Origin: Fallopia convolvulus
Lineage: Eukaryota > Streptophyta > Magnoliopsida > Caryophyllales > Polygonaceae
Length of the DNA stretch: 64,000 bases
NCBI GenBank assembly: GCA_964016875.1
Contig: OZ024718.1
Location: 5,089,001 to 5,153,000, forward strand
Reading direction: 5' to 3'
Below are positions 22,563 to 34,093 of the stretch, in pieces. The position numbers were made by a program, and so were the translations under genes. A model generated the notes under the pieces. That model did no database searches, was not told the origin of the DNA, and was given only the letters and a program-made list of their open reading frames with translations. Positions within the stretch are counted from its first letter, which is position 1, and every line of letters begins with the position of its first letter.

Positions 22563-23807
22563 ACATTTATTATTATTATTATTATTATTATTTGATAAGG
22601 AAAGAAATTAGGGTGGCCACTAGCAACTTAGTGGTCGCCCTAGAGCATCCTGACGGATGAGGGTGAGTAAACTCGGATCATCTGCAAGCGAGACGAAGGA
22701 GACGCGTCTAAACGAACCAGCGATGAAGTCCGCCACAGAATTGCACTCCCGATAGACGTGAGCGATACACCAATCCTGGAATCGGGCAAGCAAACAGTGG
22801 ATGTCCGAACGCAGCAGCTCAATCTCCCACAGGCAGCGCCAGTCACCGAGCACGGCCTTAAGCAGTTGCAAACTATCGCCCTCAATCTGGATCCGGGGAA
22901 TGCCACGTCTGATGGCCTCGAGAAGTCCCTGGCGTAAGGCGATGGTCTCGGAAATCAGCACGGACTGTCGACCAATCAGTCCTCCGTCGATGTGGATGGG
23001 GGAGCCAACTGAGTCCCTGAGAATGAACCCGAACGAAGCCACTCCATCAACATTCACTGCACCATCAAAATTCAGTTTAATATAGTCCCTCTTGGGTTTT
23101 GCCCATGTCATATGCTTTCTTCTTGTGTCATTGCCAACTGTATGAGCGCGGTGGCCAATGGATTCTAGAGCTCCAGCTAGTTTCCAATCTTTAATCTGGT
23201 TTCGGGTAAATTCGACAATGTTTTCAGCATTAGTCAGGTTTGTACCGTTGTTGTTATAAAAAACTCGCTTATTTCTGGCAAACCATAGGCTCCACCATAT
23301 GTTTATAAGGATTTCCAGTTCTTCTTTTGTTAACTTTTCCTTAATTTCTTCAAGGACTTGATGTGGTTTTTTATCGTCCAGGGAAACCTGGTTAGTAACC
23401 AGACGGAGTTTTGGGTTTATTAAGTTTATGGTTGCTTTTGTGAGAGGGCATGAGATCAGGATGTGGTTTGTGTCTTCAACCTGGTTATTGCACGCTTCAC
23501 ATCCTTGCGGGACCGGGATATGGTTAGCTGCTAGCCTAGTTTTAGTCGGGAGGCCGTTACGAGCCACTTTCCACATGAATTTTTTCATTTTAGGCGGGAT
23601 GTTTAATCGGTTAATCCATTCAAGGTTAATCTTAGGTTCACCTTTAGATTGGTGGAGCCACTGCATTGTCGAGTGAGTGGAATACCACCCATTTTTACTT
23701 GGTTGCCAGTACAGTTTGTCCGGTATTTTGTTGATTGGGTTAATAATTTTGGAAATTCTTTCGAGGTCATCCTGGTTAACATTTATTATGTCTTTGAGGA
23801 TAACTTT
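22563..23807 (-). pseudogene. LINE ORF2 3' fragment: zinc-binding and RNase H-like domains
   Basis: On the minus strand this is the C-terminal part of a plant L1-type LINE ORF2. The frame is open from just after a TAA at 23808-23810. It starts with DDLERISKIINPINKIPDKL and YWQPSKNGWYS, typical of the linker after reverse transcriptase. An ATG at 23664-23666 gives 348 residues. These contain a reverse-transcriptase zinc-binding domain (CEAC at 56-59, then H68 and C73) and an RVT_3 RNase H-like domain. Asp201, Glu240, Asp264 and Asp313 sit in the four catalytic positions. The frame ends at 22620 and the 3' tail is an (ATT)n run at about 22563-22592. The reverse transcriptase and endonuclease are missing, so it is 5'-truncated. 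Domesticated RNase H-like genes of this shape exist, but nothing here shows use. Confidence 0.75.
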
Positions 23808-23844
23808 TTAAGTTGTAAGATAATAAACAAAATAATAGGAGGTA

Positions 23845-24295
23845 AACTAGATAAAACCGAGAAAGACATATCGACTTCAAAGGCTAAATTAGCATTCACA
23901 TCAGCAGCTCTGTTCGTCTCCCTCGGGGTGTACTAGACTTGAGGAGCAACATCAAAAGGTCTTAGAAGTCTCTTGCATTGGTTAACAAGGTGGATATCCA
24001 TGTGTGTCCCCAAGGGCTCTTTGCTGATCAAATCAATAACCACACTGATTCAACCATCAAACGAGAAATATTCAACTGAAGAGGAAGCTAAACATCGTGC
24101 TATATTGCCCATAACTCAGCCGTTAAAACACTAGTTTACCCACATATGAACCCATAAGCACGTACAAGGGAGTTGGTTGTCTCACGAAGAAGACCACCGC
24201 CACCAGCAGGGCCGGAATTACCTTTAGACACTGCATTACAATTGAGTTTTGTCCATGACGATGTCGAAGGGAATCCAACATGGTGGTTTTGCACG
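23845..24295 (-). pseudogene. Second LINE-type RNase H-like domain remnant
   Basis: Minus-strand sequence reads WTKLNCNAVSKGNSGPAGGG, then LLRE (about 24250-24180), then TAELWAI, a stop, and HDV followed by a stop (about 24120-24090). It ends with YTPRETNRAADVNANLA near 23900. This is the order of RVT_3 motifs (DGA, AELxAI, H.xRExN..AD.LA). The first catalytic Asp is Asn and stops interrupt it. It lies upstream of the LINE fragment at 22563-23807 in the same orientation but is a separate domain copy. Confidence 0.6.
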
Positions 24296-24443
24296 GTATG
24301 CTGAGGTTGTTGGTTGCTTGTGAGCAAGTATACCAGTGATTCGTAGAGGCGGAGCGGAGGGGGGAGAAGGGGGCGGCTGCCCCCTCTCTCCTTTCCAGTT
24401 TTTATATACAGTAATAAAGTTAATGTTACTAATATCACAATGA

Positions 24444-24515
24444 TCTAGTGCAGTTGGTAAATGCTACATATTTGAGACTCATTAGTCCGTGTTCGAGATC
24501 CCAATAAAGCAATTT
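24444..24515 (+). repeat. tRNA-like SINE head or remnant
   Basis: A-box-like TCTAGTGCAGTTGGTAAATG is followed by B-box-like GTGTTCGAGATCCC at suitable spacing. A T run follows soon after. No target duplication was identified. Confidence 0.4.
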
Positions 24516-27243
24516 TTATCTCTATTTTCGCCCATATTCTACTATTTTCTGTTTTGCCCCATACTTTGCCTTTTATTCTCCCCTTTATCCCAACCTTCTA
24601 ATTATCTTGTATTTTTTCAGTTTTTTAGATTCAATTATTTAATGAATTATTCTTAATTTTAAATTTATATATCATTTTATTAATTTTGATTAATGTGCTT
24701 AATATAAGAGGCGTAAGTCATAAAAGAGGGTTAATATTAGGTATCTAAAAATTATCATTTGACATGTACAAATTATAAGAGATGGAGAGTATTTCATTAA
24801 ATTGTTTAATTATTGTACATTTTATTAACGACTTCATTAGTTATTATTTTTATTTTTATTTTATATGTATTATTTATGTATTTTATTAACTTTTCCTATA
24901 ATTTTATTCCTTACTTATATTGTTTTTAATTACCAATTAGTACTAAAACATTTTGTTTTCATTTTTTTTTTGTAGTCATAACTCACCGACCTTTCATTTA
25001 AAATTTTTTGGCTCACTGTCACTGGTGATGTGGCTCGTCTTTGCAACAAGAAAGGCTTCGGCTGTAGAAGTGACAAGGCGGGACAGGCGATCAATTCGTG
25101 CATACTTCATGAACTCTCTATGTTCCTTTAAAAAAGAAAAAAAAAAGAACAAGTTATGGGCCTTAAACTCGTTTTCTTTTCCATAGTCTGGCCCAATTTC
25201 ATGATGGGCTAAAATCCATTAGTAACGTTACTCATTTTTAATCAAGCTACGCTCAACATTAGGCCATATTTATATGTTAGGATTGTTAGCAATTGAAATA
25301 TCCATTGTCAAAAATATTTTTAGTGATCTAAATCTTCGAATATATCCGCTACAAGCAAAAATTAAACATGTAATGGCATATGTATGAAAATGCACAGGCA
25401 AAATATGTATTTACATATGGAGTCATTAACGAAATTAAACATGTAATGGCATATGTATAAATAACCCCAAAGCAACAAAATTGACGAAATGAGCATACGA
25501 TATGACATTGAAATCAAATTAAGGTTAGAAGGAATTTTACAGGAAGGAAACAATCTTTTGTCAACTATAGTTACTAGTTAGTGTAGCAACAAAGTAACCA
25601 TGCATATATAGCAATTCATGAATCAATGTATATGATACAAGGGCGTCCATTTGAACGAATATGCCTTCACAAATTAATGTGGTAACCAAAATGTCAATAG
25701 AAAAATTCAAGCAAAATGTCACAGAATGATAACAATATACATATTTGTAGTTTATTTCGCATATGTGGCGCCACGTCATCAAGCCTTTAAAAAATAATTT
25801 AAATTTTTTAATAGAAGATAATCTAACCATATCTAAATATATTATCTTTATCTATATTTGTTAAAAATTAATAAATAAATCTATATCTATCAAATCATTA
25901 ACAATTTTTTGATTAATTATATATTATTTTTGGTTTTTATAACAAGAATTAAAATTTAATAATATCCTTCATATGAACAAAATTTATATATGATTACCCT
26001 CACTTTATTTATTTAATTAGTTATGTACTACAATGGAGTTTTTTAATTTAAAATATTAGGTATCACATTAAAACAATTGACAATTTTTTGTTCATATTTA
26101 CATAAAAAATGATTTAAAAAATAAAATATTTTTAATTTAAATTATTGTTAAAATATATCATTTATATTAAACCATATCCATACATGGTACAAGTACATAT
26201 ACTAGCGACAGACTATTCATTTTTTCATACTAGCCATTTTCAAAATAAAATTCGAAAAACTAACACGTACATATTATTCAATAAAACTCGAAGAACTAAC
26301 ATTACTACTTAGCCACTTTCATCATTCTATATTTAGCTATTCCTTATTTCAAATACCTTTAAACTACTAAACATGCTTGTAAGGATGTCATTAGGATATT
26401 CTTTTTAATTTTCAATTTTTACCCATTTCACACAAAAATTAACATGCGATTATTTACATTCTTTTCACCGACTTATGTAGTGCATCAGCGCACAATTATG
26501 AATCTTGTTTAGGGCTACAAAGAGTTGTCGCCGATTTGATTTATCTCGGGGCCGCATACCACTTTATTCTTTCACCTTCTTGGTTCGTTGTTATTGATTA
26601 AAACCCCGTATAATTCCTTTGACTTCCCAAACTCTGTTCTTTAGAACGTCACTTTCAAAGTCATTGGCATGTTAATGGTAGTCTCTAAGTAGCCTTGGCC
26701 TTAGGGGAAGAAGAAACTTAGAGAACAACCACCTCCTAAATCCTAATGATTATGTAAGCACGACTTTAAGAACGGAACTTGGAGAGTCAAGGGGATTATC
26801 CAGGTTTTTAGTCAATAACATATACCGATCTTCGAACAAGTTGTGCGGAGCAAAATTCCGCTGCAATGTGAAATCGCCTTTTGTAGGCGTCCAAGGAGCT
26901 TAAATCGTATATAAACCCTAGTCTTAAAATCTCAAGTTTGTTATTAATTTTAGTATGGTTTTCAAGGATGTCTATATATATATAAGCTTTACATATAGCC
27001 TAAGGATCATGATATGGAGTTCTTGATATCTTCTACCATATCTATATTCAAAGATATGATAACAAGATATTTCTTAACAAAAAAGAAAAGAAATCAACCA
27101 ACATATTTCTTAACAAAGATATGATAACCCTAAACCCAAAAACACTAAATTATTATCCAAGAAAAGAAAAAATAAATAAAATCGCAATCAACCAACATAT
27201 TAGTATATATTTTAAAGTAGATTTATCATGGGTTTTCATATTA
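24516..27243. other. AT-rich intergenic stretch
   Basis: No gene is recognised. A 26-bp direct repeat (AATTAAACATGTAATGGCATATGTAT) occurs near 25360-25385 and 25433-25458. A less AT-rich island at about 26470-26930 has no recognisable product. Confidence 0.4.
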
Positions 27244-28169
27244 TCTACCTAATACATTATAAAGTAGAAACCATATCTGTTGAAAAAATTGCGCCACATG
27301 ACATTAATTGAATAAAATAATGTCAAGCTTTTTAATAATAACTTGTATTATTCTTTCTATACATCCAATTTTTACATTATAATAACTTGATCTATCTATG
27401 TGTTTATGCTTTCCATATTAATTTTATGCATGTCTTTTTACAAAATTTGATCTATATGCTAATATTTTTATATTAATTTTATACATCATAAATTTCATTT
27501 TATCTTTTAACAAATCTTGCACTCTAAGTATATAAATTTTTTATCTATATGTTGATATTTTACAATATAATAAATTATTTATAGAATGTATGATATATTT
27601 TAGTATACATTGATATATCTACCTAAATTTTTAAAAAATAAATGTTAAAAATTATTTTAATAAATATTTTAATAAGTAATACTAGATAGTAAATATCCTA
27701 CCATAATTATCTTTAACTTATAGCATTATATTATTTTTATTTTTTTCTCTATGTTATCTTCTATTCCAATCTTTATATTAATGTCTCCATATTTAAAAAT
27801 ATTATTATATTCATTACAAAGTAAAAGATAAGAACACAAATACATAATCTTAATAAATATTTTATAAAAATTGATTTTTTTATGCATATTAATATCTTAA
27901 CAAATTTTTTTTAAAAAAAATATTCAATTCAAGTGGAATTAATATTTTAAAATTTTAATCAAAATATGGGTGCAAGATCTCAACAAATAATAAAAATAAT
28001 TTTTAAATATATTCAATTAAAATATGTGGCACGATCTTAAAGTTTTGTTTATAAATTACTTAATTTTATTGCTATATTATGTTCGATTATTTTAAATTTT
28101 ATATTAATATCAAATTATTGTATAATCTTTAGTAAAATCACCCCGTGAGTATCATGAGAATTCAACTAG
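27244..28169 (+). mobile_element. Non-autonomous Helitron
   Basis: The 5' end TCTACCTAATACATTATAAA, followed by GTAGAAACC and a later GCCACATGACA block, matches plant Helitron 5' ends. The 3' end has a degenerate hairpin (CCCGTG-AGTAT-CATGAG, 28142-28157), then AATTCAA and CTAG (28166-28169). The preceding base is A and the following base is T, the expected A|T insertion site without target duplication. The 926-bp body is extremely AT-rich and has no Rep/helicase. Confidence 0.62.
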
Positions 28170-28552
28170 TTTAGATTAAAACGTGGTTTTTTTCTATAAT
28201 TAGGCTATAAGACAAACTTTGTAAAAACTATAAGGGTATTAAGTAGAATTTTTTTTTCTTAGACACCAAAAAGAAAAGACAATAACTCAAGAGTACAAAA
28301 AGAAAAATCCCTACCTTTTAATACAAATTTTGCCTCGTAAATTCCCTTCGCTTTATCACTTTGTTTTTGGAGGATTCGTAGTTATCCTTACAAATGACCC
28401 ATTTACAATTCTATCATTTTATCCCTGGGGAGCAAAACAAACTTTCTCAAAATGTCTATATCCTTTCTTTCCTTTATGCGCTTACATATAATTCGATTTT
28501 TCTAACCTATGCCCTTAGGACATAGGTTAAGAGCTTAAAAAATAGTAATATA

Positions 28553-29964
28553 CTAGTCATACCCGTCATGCCATGCACAACTATATGGATTTAATACTTT
28601 AATGTATTTAATAAATAAGATTTTAATTTAATATAAAATAAAAACAATTTGTTTATTAGAAAAAATTTATTTAAAATTTTACAATTGATATAATATGAGA
28701 CGGAGCCAAAATTATTAAGGTGAGCCCAATATGATTTTGGTGGCTAAATTCTAATTTATTTACGGAAAAATATAAATAAATTTATTTTAATTAGAATAAT
28801 TCATTTATAAAAATCTTTACAAAAATAGATAAAAAGGTAAAAATAATGTAAATTCTTATAATTTTTTAATCAAATTCAATTCTTTAAAAATCTTTTAAAT
28901 AAAAAGTAAAAAATATAATTAATAAGAAAAGATGAAAATGTATGAATAAAGATTGAAATATTTAAAGATAAAAAAACTTCAATATTTACACAAATAAGTC
29001 AAAAAGAAAATTAAGGAAAAGATATTTTAATTTTTATTAACATTAAATTTAGGCAAATAGTTATCTAGATATTGAATTTTTTTAAAAAAATTTACCAAAA
29101 TTTTATTTAAGATAAATCTTTTACATAAATAGATAAAAAAAATAAAGATAATATTTTAAATTAAATTCGAAATAATTTTTTTCACATATATAGATAAAAA
29201 AGGAATTTAATTGATAAGGCTAAATTAATTAAAAAATTAATTTTTAAATATAATATAGGGCTTTAATCATTGTGGTGGCTAGAGAATGTACAATTTTAAT
29301 TTATAGTTATAGATTAGGATAGAGTTATATTATTTTTTATACTTATATTTTTTGATAGAATCTTTATAACGTTGAGATGGATTTTATAATATGGTAGAGA
29401 ATATAACTTAAATACATTATTATAACATATATTTAGTATTAATATTTAATAATTCCATAGTTTTTACTTTAGATAGAATTTTTTAACTTAAGTAAATTAT
29501 CATAAAAAAATATTTTCAACATATTTAAATTGCCAAAAATACAAAATCTTAGGTGGCATGAAAAATCTTAGATGGCACATTCTAAGATTCTATGTGGCAT
29601 GTAGTTTATAATATGGTAGAAAAAATAACTTAAAAAAATTATTATAAAAAAATATTTAGCATTAATATGTAATGTTCCTAAAATTTATTTTGGTTTAATT
29701 AGATAGAATCTTTTTAACTTACATAAATTATCATATGAAATATTTAATATTAATTCTTAATATTTAACATTAGATCAAATCTTTATTCTAGATAAATTTA
29801 TCTTATTTTTTATATTATCATGAAATAATATTAACCTATATAAAATTGTAAAAATACAATCCTATGTGGCAAAATCTTAGGTGGCTTAACGTGGGAACGA
29901 CATATAGAAAAATCCTAGGTGACACAACGTGGTGGTTTTATTCCTTGCATCGTTTATATATAGG
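28553..29964 (-). mobile_element. Non-autonomous Helitron, opposite orientation
   Basis: On the minus strand the 5' end reads CCTATATATAAACGATGC, a Helitron start with the usual TC changed to CC. It is followed by repeated CCACCTAAGATTTT / GTGTCACCTAGGAT motifs (about 29545-29935), common in plant Helitrons. The 3' end is a weak hairpin of CATG-containing arms followed by GACTAG (CTAG at 28553-28556) and then T. The base before the 5' end is A, so the A|T insertion rule holds. There is no coding capacity. Confidence 0.5.
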
Positions 29965-30140
29965 TATCGATTTTAAAATTGTATTTATTTAGATTTAATT
30001 ATTTTTCAATAGGGTTTATTAGTTTTTATTAGAGTTTTAGTTCTCAAAATTAGTACTCTTAACCAATGCCCTCCCTTAGGTTATAGGATAGAAAAATCGA
30101 AGATAATTATACCCTTCTTTCTTTAACATGTAAGATAGAC

Positions 30141-30331
30141 TTTTTTTTTATATGGTAAGGATTAGGGTCGCCACAAGTACTACTTGGGCTAGTCTAGAAC
30201 ATCCACTAGGGATGTGAACTGGTTACTAACCAACTCTAGTGAAGAAAGGGCAAAATCGTCGCCCGTATGATTCGAACGGTGATCTCGGAGTCCTACCCCA
30301 AGGCTTAACCGCTGAACCAAATGCCCGTAGG
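30141..30331 (-). mobile_element. SINE with perfect 14-bp target duplication
   Basis: On the minus strand there is a tRNA-like head GGGCATTTGGTTCAGCGGTT (A box), then ACCGTTCGAATCA (B box), a body of about 100 bp, and a poly-A end (T run at 30141-30149). CATGTAAGATAGAC flanks it on both sides (30127-30140 and 30332-30345). The last ~60 bases of the body resemble the 3' end of the LINE at 22563-23807. The intact duplication suggests a fairly recent insertion. Confidence 0.85.
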
Positions 30332-30978
30332 CATGTAAGATAGACGTTGTTAGAGGGATATTTTCACAGACTAGTAATTTTAATTTATAATGATATTTAT
30401 TATCATTAAAATTCAAACACAGACCATGGATAAGCTGTAACGATATACTATCGATGAATAATAAATCGGCAAAAGTTTAATTTCTAAAAACAAATCGCCA
30501 AAAGAATTTACTCCGGCGGGCCAGCAAATAAAGGACTTAATTTTTTTGACCAAAAAAAAATAAAGGACTTAATTTCAAACAGTGCATGCTGGGCCAGCAA
30601 ATCTGACGAGAAAATTGCGGCTGAATGCACAAGTTTTAAATGTTACTCCTATCCTATAATAATAAGACAGACAGAAAGACGATCGATAAATGAGGACACA
30701 CATGATTTTATTTTTATAGGAGTACAAGTTATTATTGGTTAGATATATAACTTTTAAATTTACATCATTGAATTACATATTTTTGAGTGAAAAATTGTAC
30801 TTTCAACTTTACCATAGGTTTGACTATTAACCATATTAAATCCCAATAATCTTAATCTATAGTTTTGGTTCATGTATTATCAAAAATGTAACTCACTGTT
30901 TTTCAAGTTTACTATAGTTAACAAACTTGTAATGTTATCAAGTGATCTTGCCAAAACCCCATCCATCTAGCTTGTCCT

Positions 30979-31890
30979 TGTTGGAATAATGGTTGTTTCA
31001 AGGTTTCTCTTCGTTTTGATGATAACAAACTTTGAATAATTAATGTGTTGTTTCACTAGTATCTCAGGAAAGAACGTATCGTCAGAATGAAGGAACGTCA
31101 CGAGGGAACGACAACGGGAACGATGTCGTGAGGGAACGACATAGGGAACGACTGGCGATCTGGACATCGTCTGCGCGAAGCTACGGGGCTTTCTATATTT
31201 GGCAAGTTTCCATATCTTGAGCGAATGACTTCGACGGTGATTTGACAGATAAGATTAAGTTGTTTGTGAGAAGATAAGATGGAATCTTGAAGATTTGTTG
31301 AAGGAAAAAGATAAGATATCGAGATCTTTCAGTTTTGGGTATAATCGGAGTGATTGAAGATATGGTTGTTTCTGATTTTATGGAGATTTTGGGATGGAAA
31401 ATCTATTATTTCGTGGCAAGGAAATAATAGAGATCAGATCCCACGAGGCTCTATAAATAAGGATGTGACTTTTAGGTTAAAAGTGTGGTTTTCGGGTGGT
31501 AGAAGACGACGAACAAGAGAGAAATGAGAGCTTAAGACTTGTTCGTGTGGTTGTGGTTAAGATTCCACGAGGTAGAGTTTAATTACTCAGGTTAGTAGTT
31601 CTTTTATTGTTTAGGTTTACGTTTAGGGTTGAAGAAGTCTAGTTGGTTGAACTTTGGTTGGTGCCTTAGTTACCAGGGAACTTGACTTGCCTTGTAATCG
31701 TTGAAACTTAATATATAAGTGAACTATTGAAATCCTCTGAGAAGGAGTCTCAGGGGTAGATGTTTTTCTTTCTACGACTTGTTGGTCGGACAGAAAGTTT
31801 TCCTCTCTAAATTTTGTGTTCTTATTGTTTATTTCCGCTGCCCAGGAAACATAGTTCCCTGACTTGTTACTAAAACGTCACGATCCAACA
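30979..31890 (+). mobile_element. Sirevirus-like solo LTR
   Basis: The 912-bp segment starts TGTTGGAATAATGG and ends CACGATCCAACA. These match the edges of the Sirevirus LTRs at 41594 and 52991 (TGTTGGAACGATG and ACGATCCAACA). It shares the internal order seen there: TTTTGATGATAACAAAC near the start, GGGAAC-rich segments, TATAAATA (about 31453), and TTTCCGCTGCC near the end. The flanking 5-mers GTCCT and TTCCT match at 4 of 5 positions. No internal region follows, so it is a solo LTR left by recombination. Confidence 0.78.
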
Positions 31891-32221
31891 TTCCTGTTGG
31901 CGTCAAATCGATGCTCCGAGGCAAATCACATTTCGACATACATTGAACGTCAAGTGTACCCCTTTGCACAATCGGCTAAATTTATCAAGGGTCACATAGA
32001 GATCCAAGTTTGGACAAGATGTTAATTTGTACGTATATATAGTTTCGATATATATATATATGGTGCAACGGTTAATGAAGTGACTTAGGTAGGCATAGAT
32101 TAATTAAGAACCTTAAAATGTGAATATATTATTGTTTGTTTTTGGGGTTTGATAGGAGACCACTTGAGCTATTTATAGTGGGAAAAGAATTCGAACTCAT
32201 AGCCTAATGATCACAAACTGT

Positions 32222-32745
32222 CAGGCCCTTGGTTGCTCGATTCCGATTTCGGTTTTTTTTCAGTTCTTTGGCCAGTTTTAGGAGTATTTAAAAAAACTAA
32301 TAAAAATATAATTTTAAGATTAAATAAAATTAGTGTACCCAAACTCTGTATTTTAACTAAATCCTACAATAAAAACTCTAACTTTAACAAAAAAAATCTT
32401 AAAACCCTAAAATTAAACTTTAATTTTCTAAAAAATAAATAAACAAACCATGAAACTGTCGGTTTGAACCGGGGGTTCGAACCCGCCAGTTCCACGGTTC
32501 CAGAATACCCTAAATTTGAACCAGAGCCAAAGAGGACCAGTTTTGCCAATTTCGATTCAGTTCGATTCCAGTTCCAAAATGGCGGTTTCTCCCGTTCGGT
32601 GGTTCGGAACCGGTTCCACGGTTTTAGAATACCCCAAATCGGAACCGGAGAGGATTGGTTCCGCCGATTTGTGTTCGATTCCGGTTCCAAAACTGCCGTT
32701 TCTCCGGTCCGATTCGGTTCGGTTGGGTTCCACGGTACCCATAAT
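32222..32745. repeat. GGTTCC/GGAACC-rich degenerate element
   Basis: The right half (about 32460-32745) is packed with GGTTCC, GGAACC and TTCGGTTC units in both orientations, like the subterminal arrays of the hAT elements at 19826 and 36828. The left half (32222-32455) is AT-rich and opens with TCGATTCCGATTTCGGTTTT. No matching terminal inverted repeats or target duplication were found. The several overlapping open frames here are products of the repeat. Confidence 0.45.
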
Positions 32746-33307
32746 TAACTAGCATGAGTTGACAACAAGGTTTAGGCAGAAGTGTTCGAGTTAACAAAGA
32801 GAACCATACGGCACGCAACGAATTAGGCAAGTTATCACTAAATAACCAATATTGGTGTACAAAGTAATTAAACTGTAATTCGAAGTGGACACCTTAGCTT
32901 CTTAGGTTGTCACTTGTCACTGAGGATCATCAACAACAAATTGTGTGCTCGATTTTAACGGTATAATACATGCACTCAAATGATTAGAAGTAACTCTATC
33001 AAGGTAACAAAGATCAACCCACAAAGCCATTAGCTAGAGAAATGGAAATGCTTTTAGAATCAATCAAATCCAATGATCTTGCACAAAATAATCATATTTA
33101 AATCGAAAAGTATATATATCAAACGAGACATTAACATGATAACATGAAACAACAACTTACGTACTCGCATTTTGCCGCCCTCAAATATGGCAAATCAATT
33201 CTTGAACACATATAGCAAAACCTAAAACAAACGATTTGTAAATTCCTTCCCAAAATCTCCAATTAATTGGATTAATTAATTAAACTTAATTACTTAACTC
33301 TACCAAA

Positions 33308-34093
33308 TCAATGACTAGAATCGGTGGTAGTAGACATAGAATTAGAAGCTCCATGGTGATGATGCGCCACCATCATCCCATGCACCTCCTCGCCGCCACC
33401 ACCACCACCACCCATCTCCGGCGGCACACAATACCCCATAAACTGATACGGCTCCATGTGGGCCCCGGGGCCCACATGGAGATCATCCCACGCCCGAATC
33501 AACGGCTGAGATTGAAAACTCGACTCAAGCGTCCCTCCTCCTCCACCACCACCGTCACTCCAAGCCAAAAGCCTCGAGAACCGCCCCATCTCCGCCGGAA
33601 TATTACTCACCTCCGACGAAGGCCACCCCGCCGGAAACGCCGGCTCCTGCCCAAACCCTCCGCCGTAGCTCTGCAAGGACAGGCACAGATCCCGATGCGG
33701 GTACCCGGAACCAACGAACCCCATGGACCCCTCCAACCCGGTTTCCATCAAAGCCTGACCCGGTTCAACCTCCTCCACCGCCAGATCCGGACCGTTATAA
33801 CTAACGGCGCTAGCGTTAGGGTCAAACGGCGGCAGCCGTTCAAGCTTATCGATCGCGTCCTTCGCCTTCTCCATCAGCCAATCAACGGCCTTGCTCGGCC
33901 GGTCGTATCCGAGGCGGTCTTGGACGTCGTAGAATTGGATGGCCGTGTGCGCCGCCAGCCTCACGCGCCTGTCACGTGGCCCCTTGGCCGTGTACACTTT
34001 GCTATGCCGGTCCTTCTTTCCCGCCGTTGACCGTATTATGTGCCCGCCGTGCACTTGCACCACCTCCCCGCCGCCCTTCGCCGCCGTCACCAT
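33308..34093 (-). CDS. CIN-class TCP transcription factor (TCP3/4/10-like)
   Basis: This encodes 261 residues of a plant TCP transcription factor. CIN-type class II TCPs act in the nucleus and restrain cell division in leaf margins and petals. The TCP basic-helix-loop-helix domain spans about residues 26-84, with KKDRHSKVYTAKGPRDRRVR as the basic region and TAIQFYDVQDRLGYDRPSKA in the first helix. GGHIIRST just before the domain is typical of the CIN clade. The C-terminal half keeps DLCLSLQS (134-141), FSRLLAWSD and PLIRAWDDL, which align with RLSLQSF, RLVAWN and MIRAW of TCP3/4/10. The protein is short: family members are usually about 320-420 residues. His and Gly runs occur near the C-terminus. 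The frame stays open upstream of this ATG without another ATG, so it is the earliest available start. The gene appears intronless, which is usual for TCP genes. The miR319 site region is degenerate. No lesion is seen, so it may be functional. Confidence 0.9.
   Translation of the reverse strand: MVTAAKGGGEVVQVHGGHIIRSTAGKKDRHSKVYTAKGPRDRRVRLAAHTAIQFYDVQDRLGYDRPSKAVDWLMEKAKDAIDKLERLPPFDPNASAVSYNGPDLAVEEVEPGQALMETGLEGSMGFVGSGYPHRDLCLSLQSYGGGFGQEPAFPAGWPSSEVSNIPAEMGRFSRLLAWSDGGGGGGGTLESSFQSQPLIRAWDDLHVGPGAHMEPYQFMGYCVPPEMGGGGGGGEEVHGMMVAHHHHGASNSMSTTTDSSH
33518..33538 (-). promoter_or_regulatory. Eroded miR319 target-site position
   Basis: In miR319-regulated TCP genes the target lies in the codons for RGPLQSS. 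Here the aligned residues are GGTLESS. On the coding strand, GGA GGG ACG CTT GAG TCG AGT replaces the usual AGG GG(A/T) CCC CTT CAG TCC AGT. By hand count about 13 of 21 bases agree, and two mismatches fall within the miRNA seed (positions 3 and 8). Regulation by miR319 is therefore unlikely. Confidence 0.55.

Noticed and set aside
33311..34030. Long plus-strand open frame (239 residues) opposite the TCP gene
   Set aside because: It is antisense to the TCP coding sequence, has Arg/Pro/His-rich composition and no domain. It is a shadow of the GC-rich gene.
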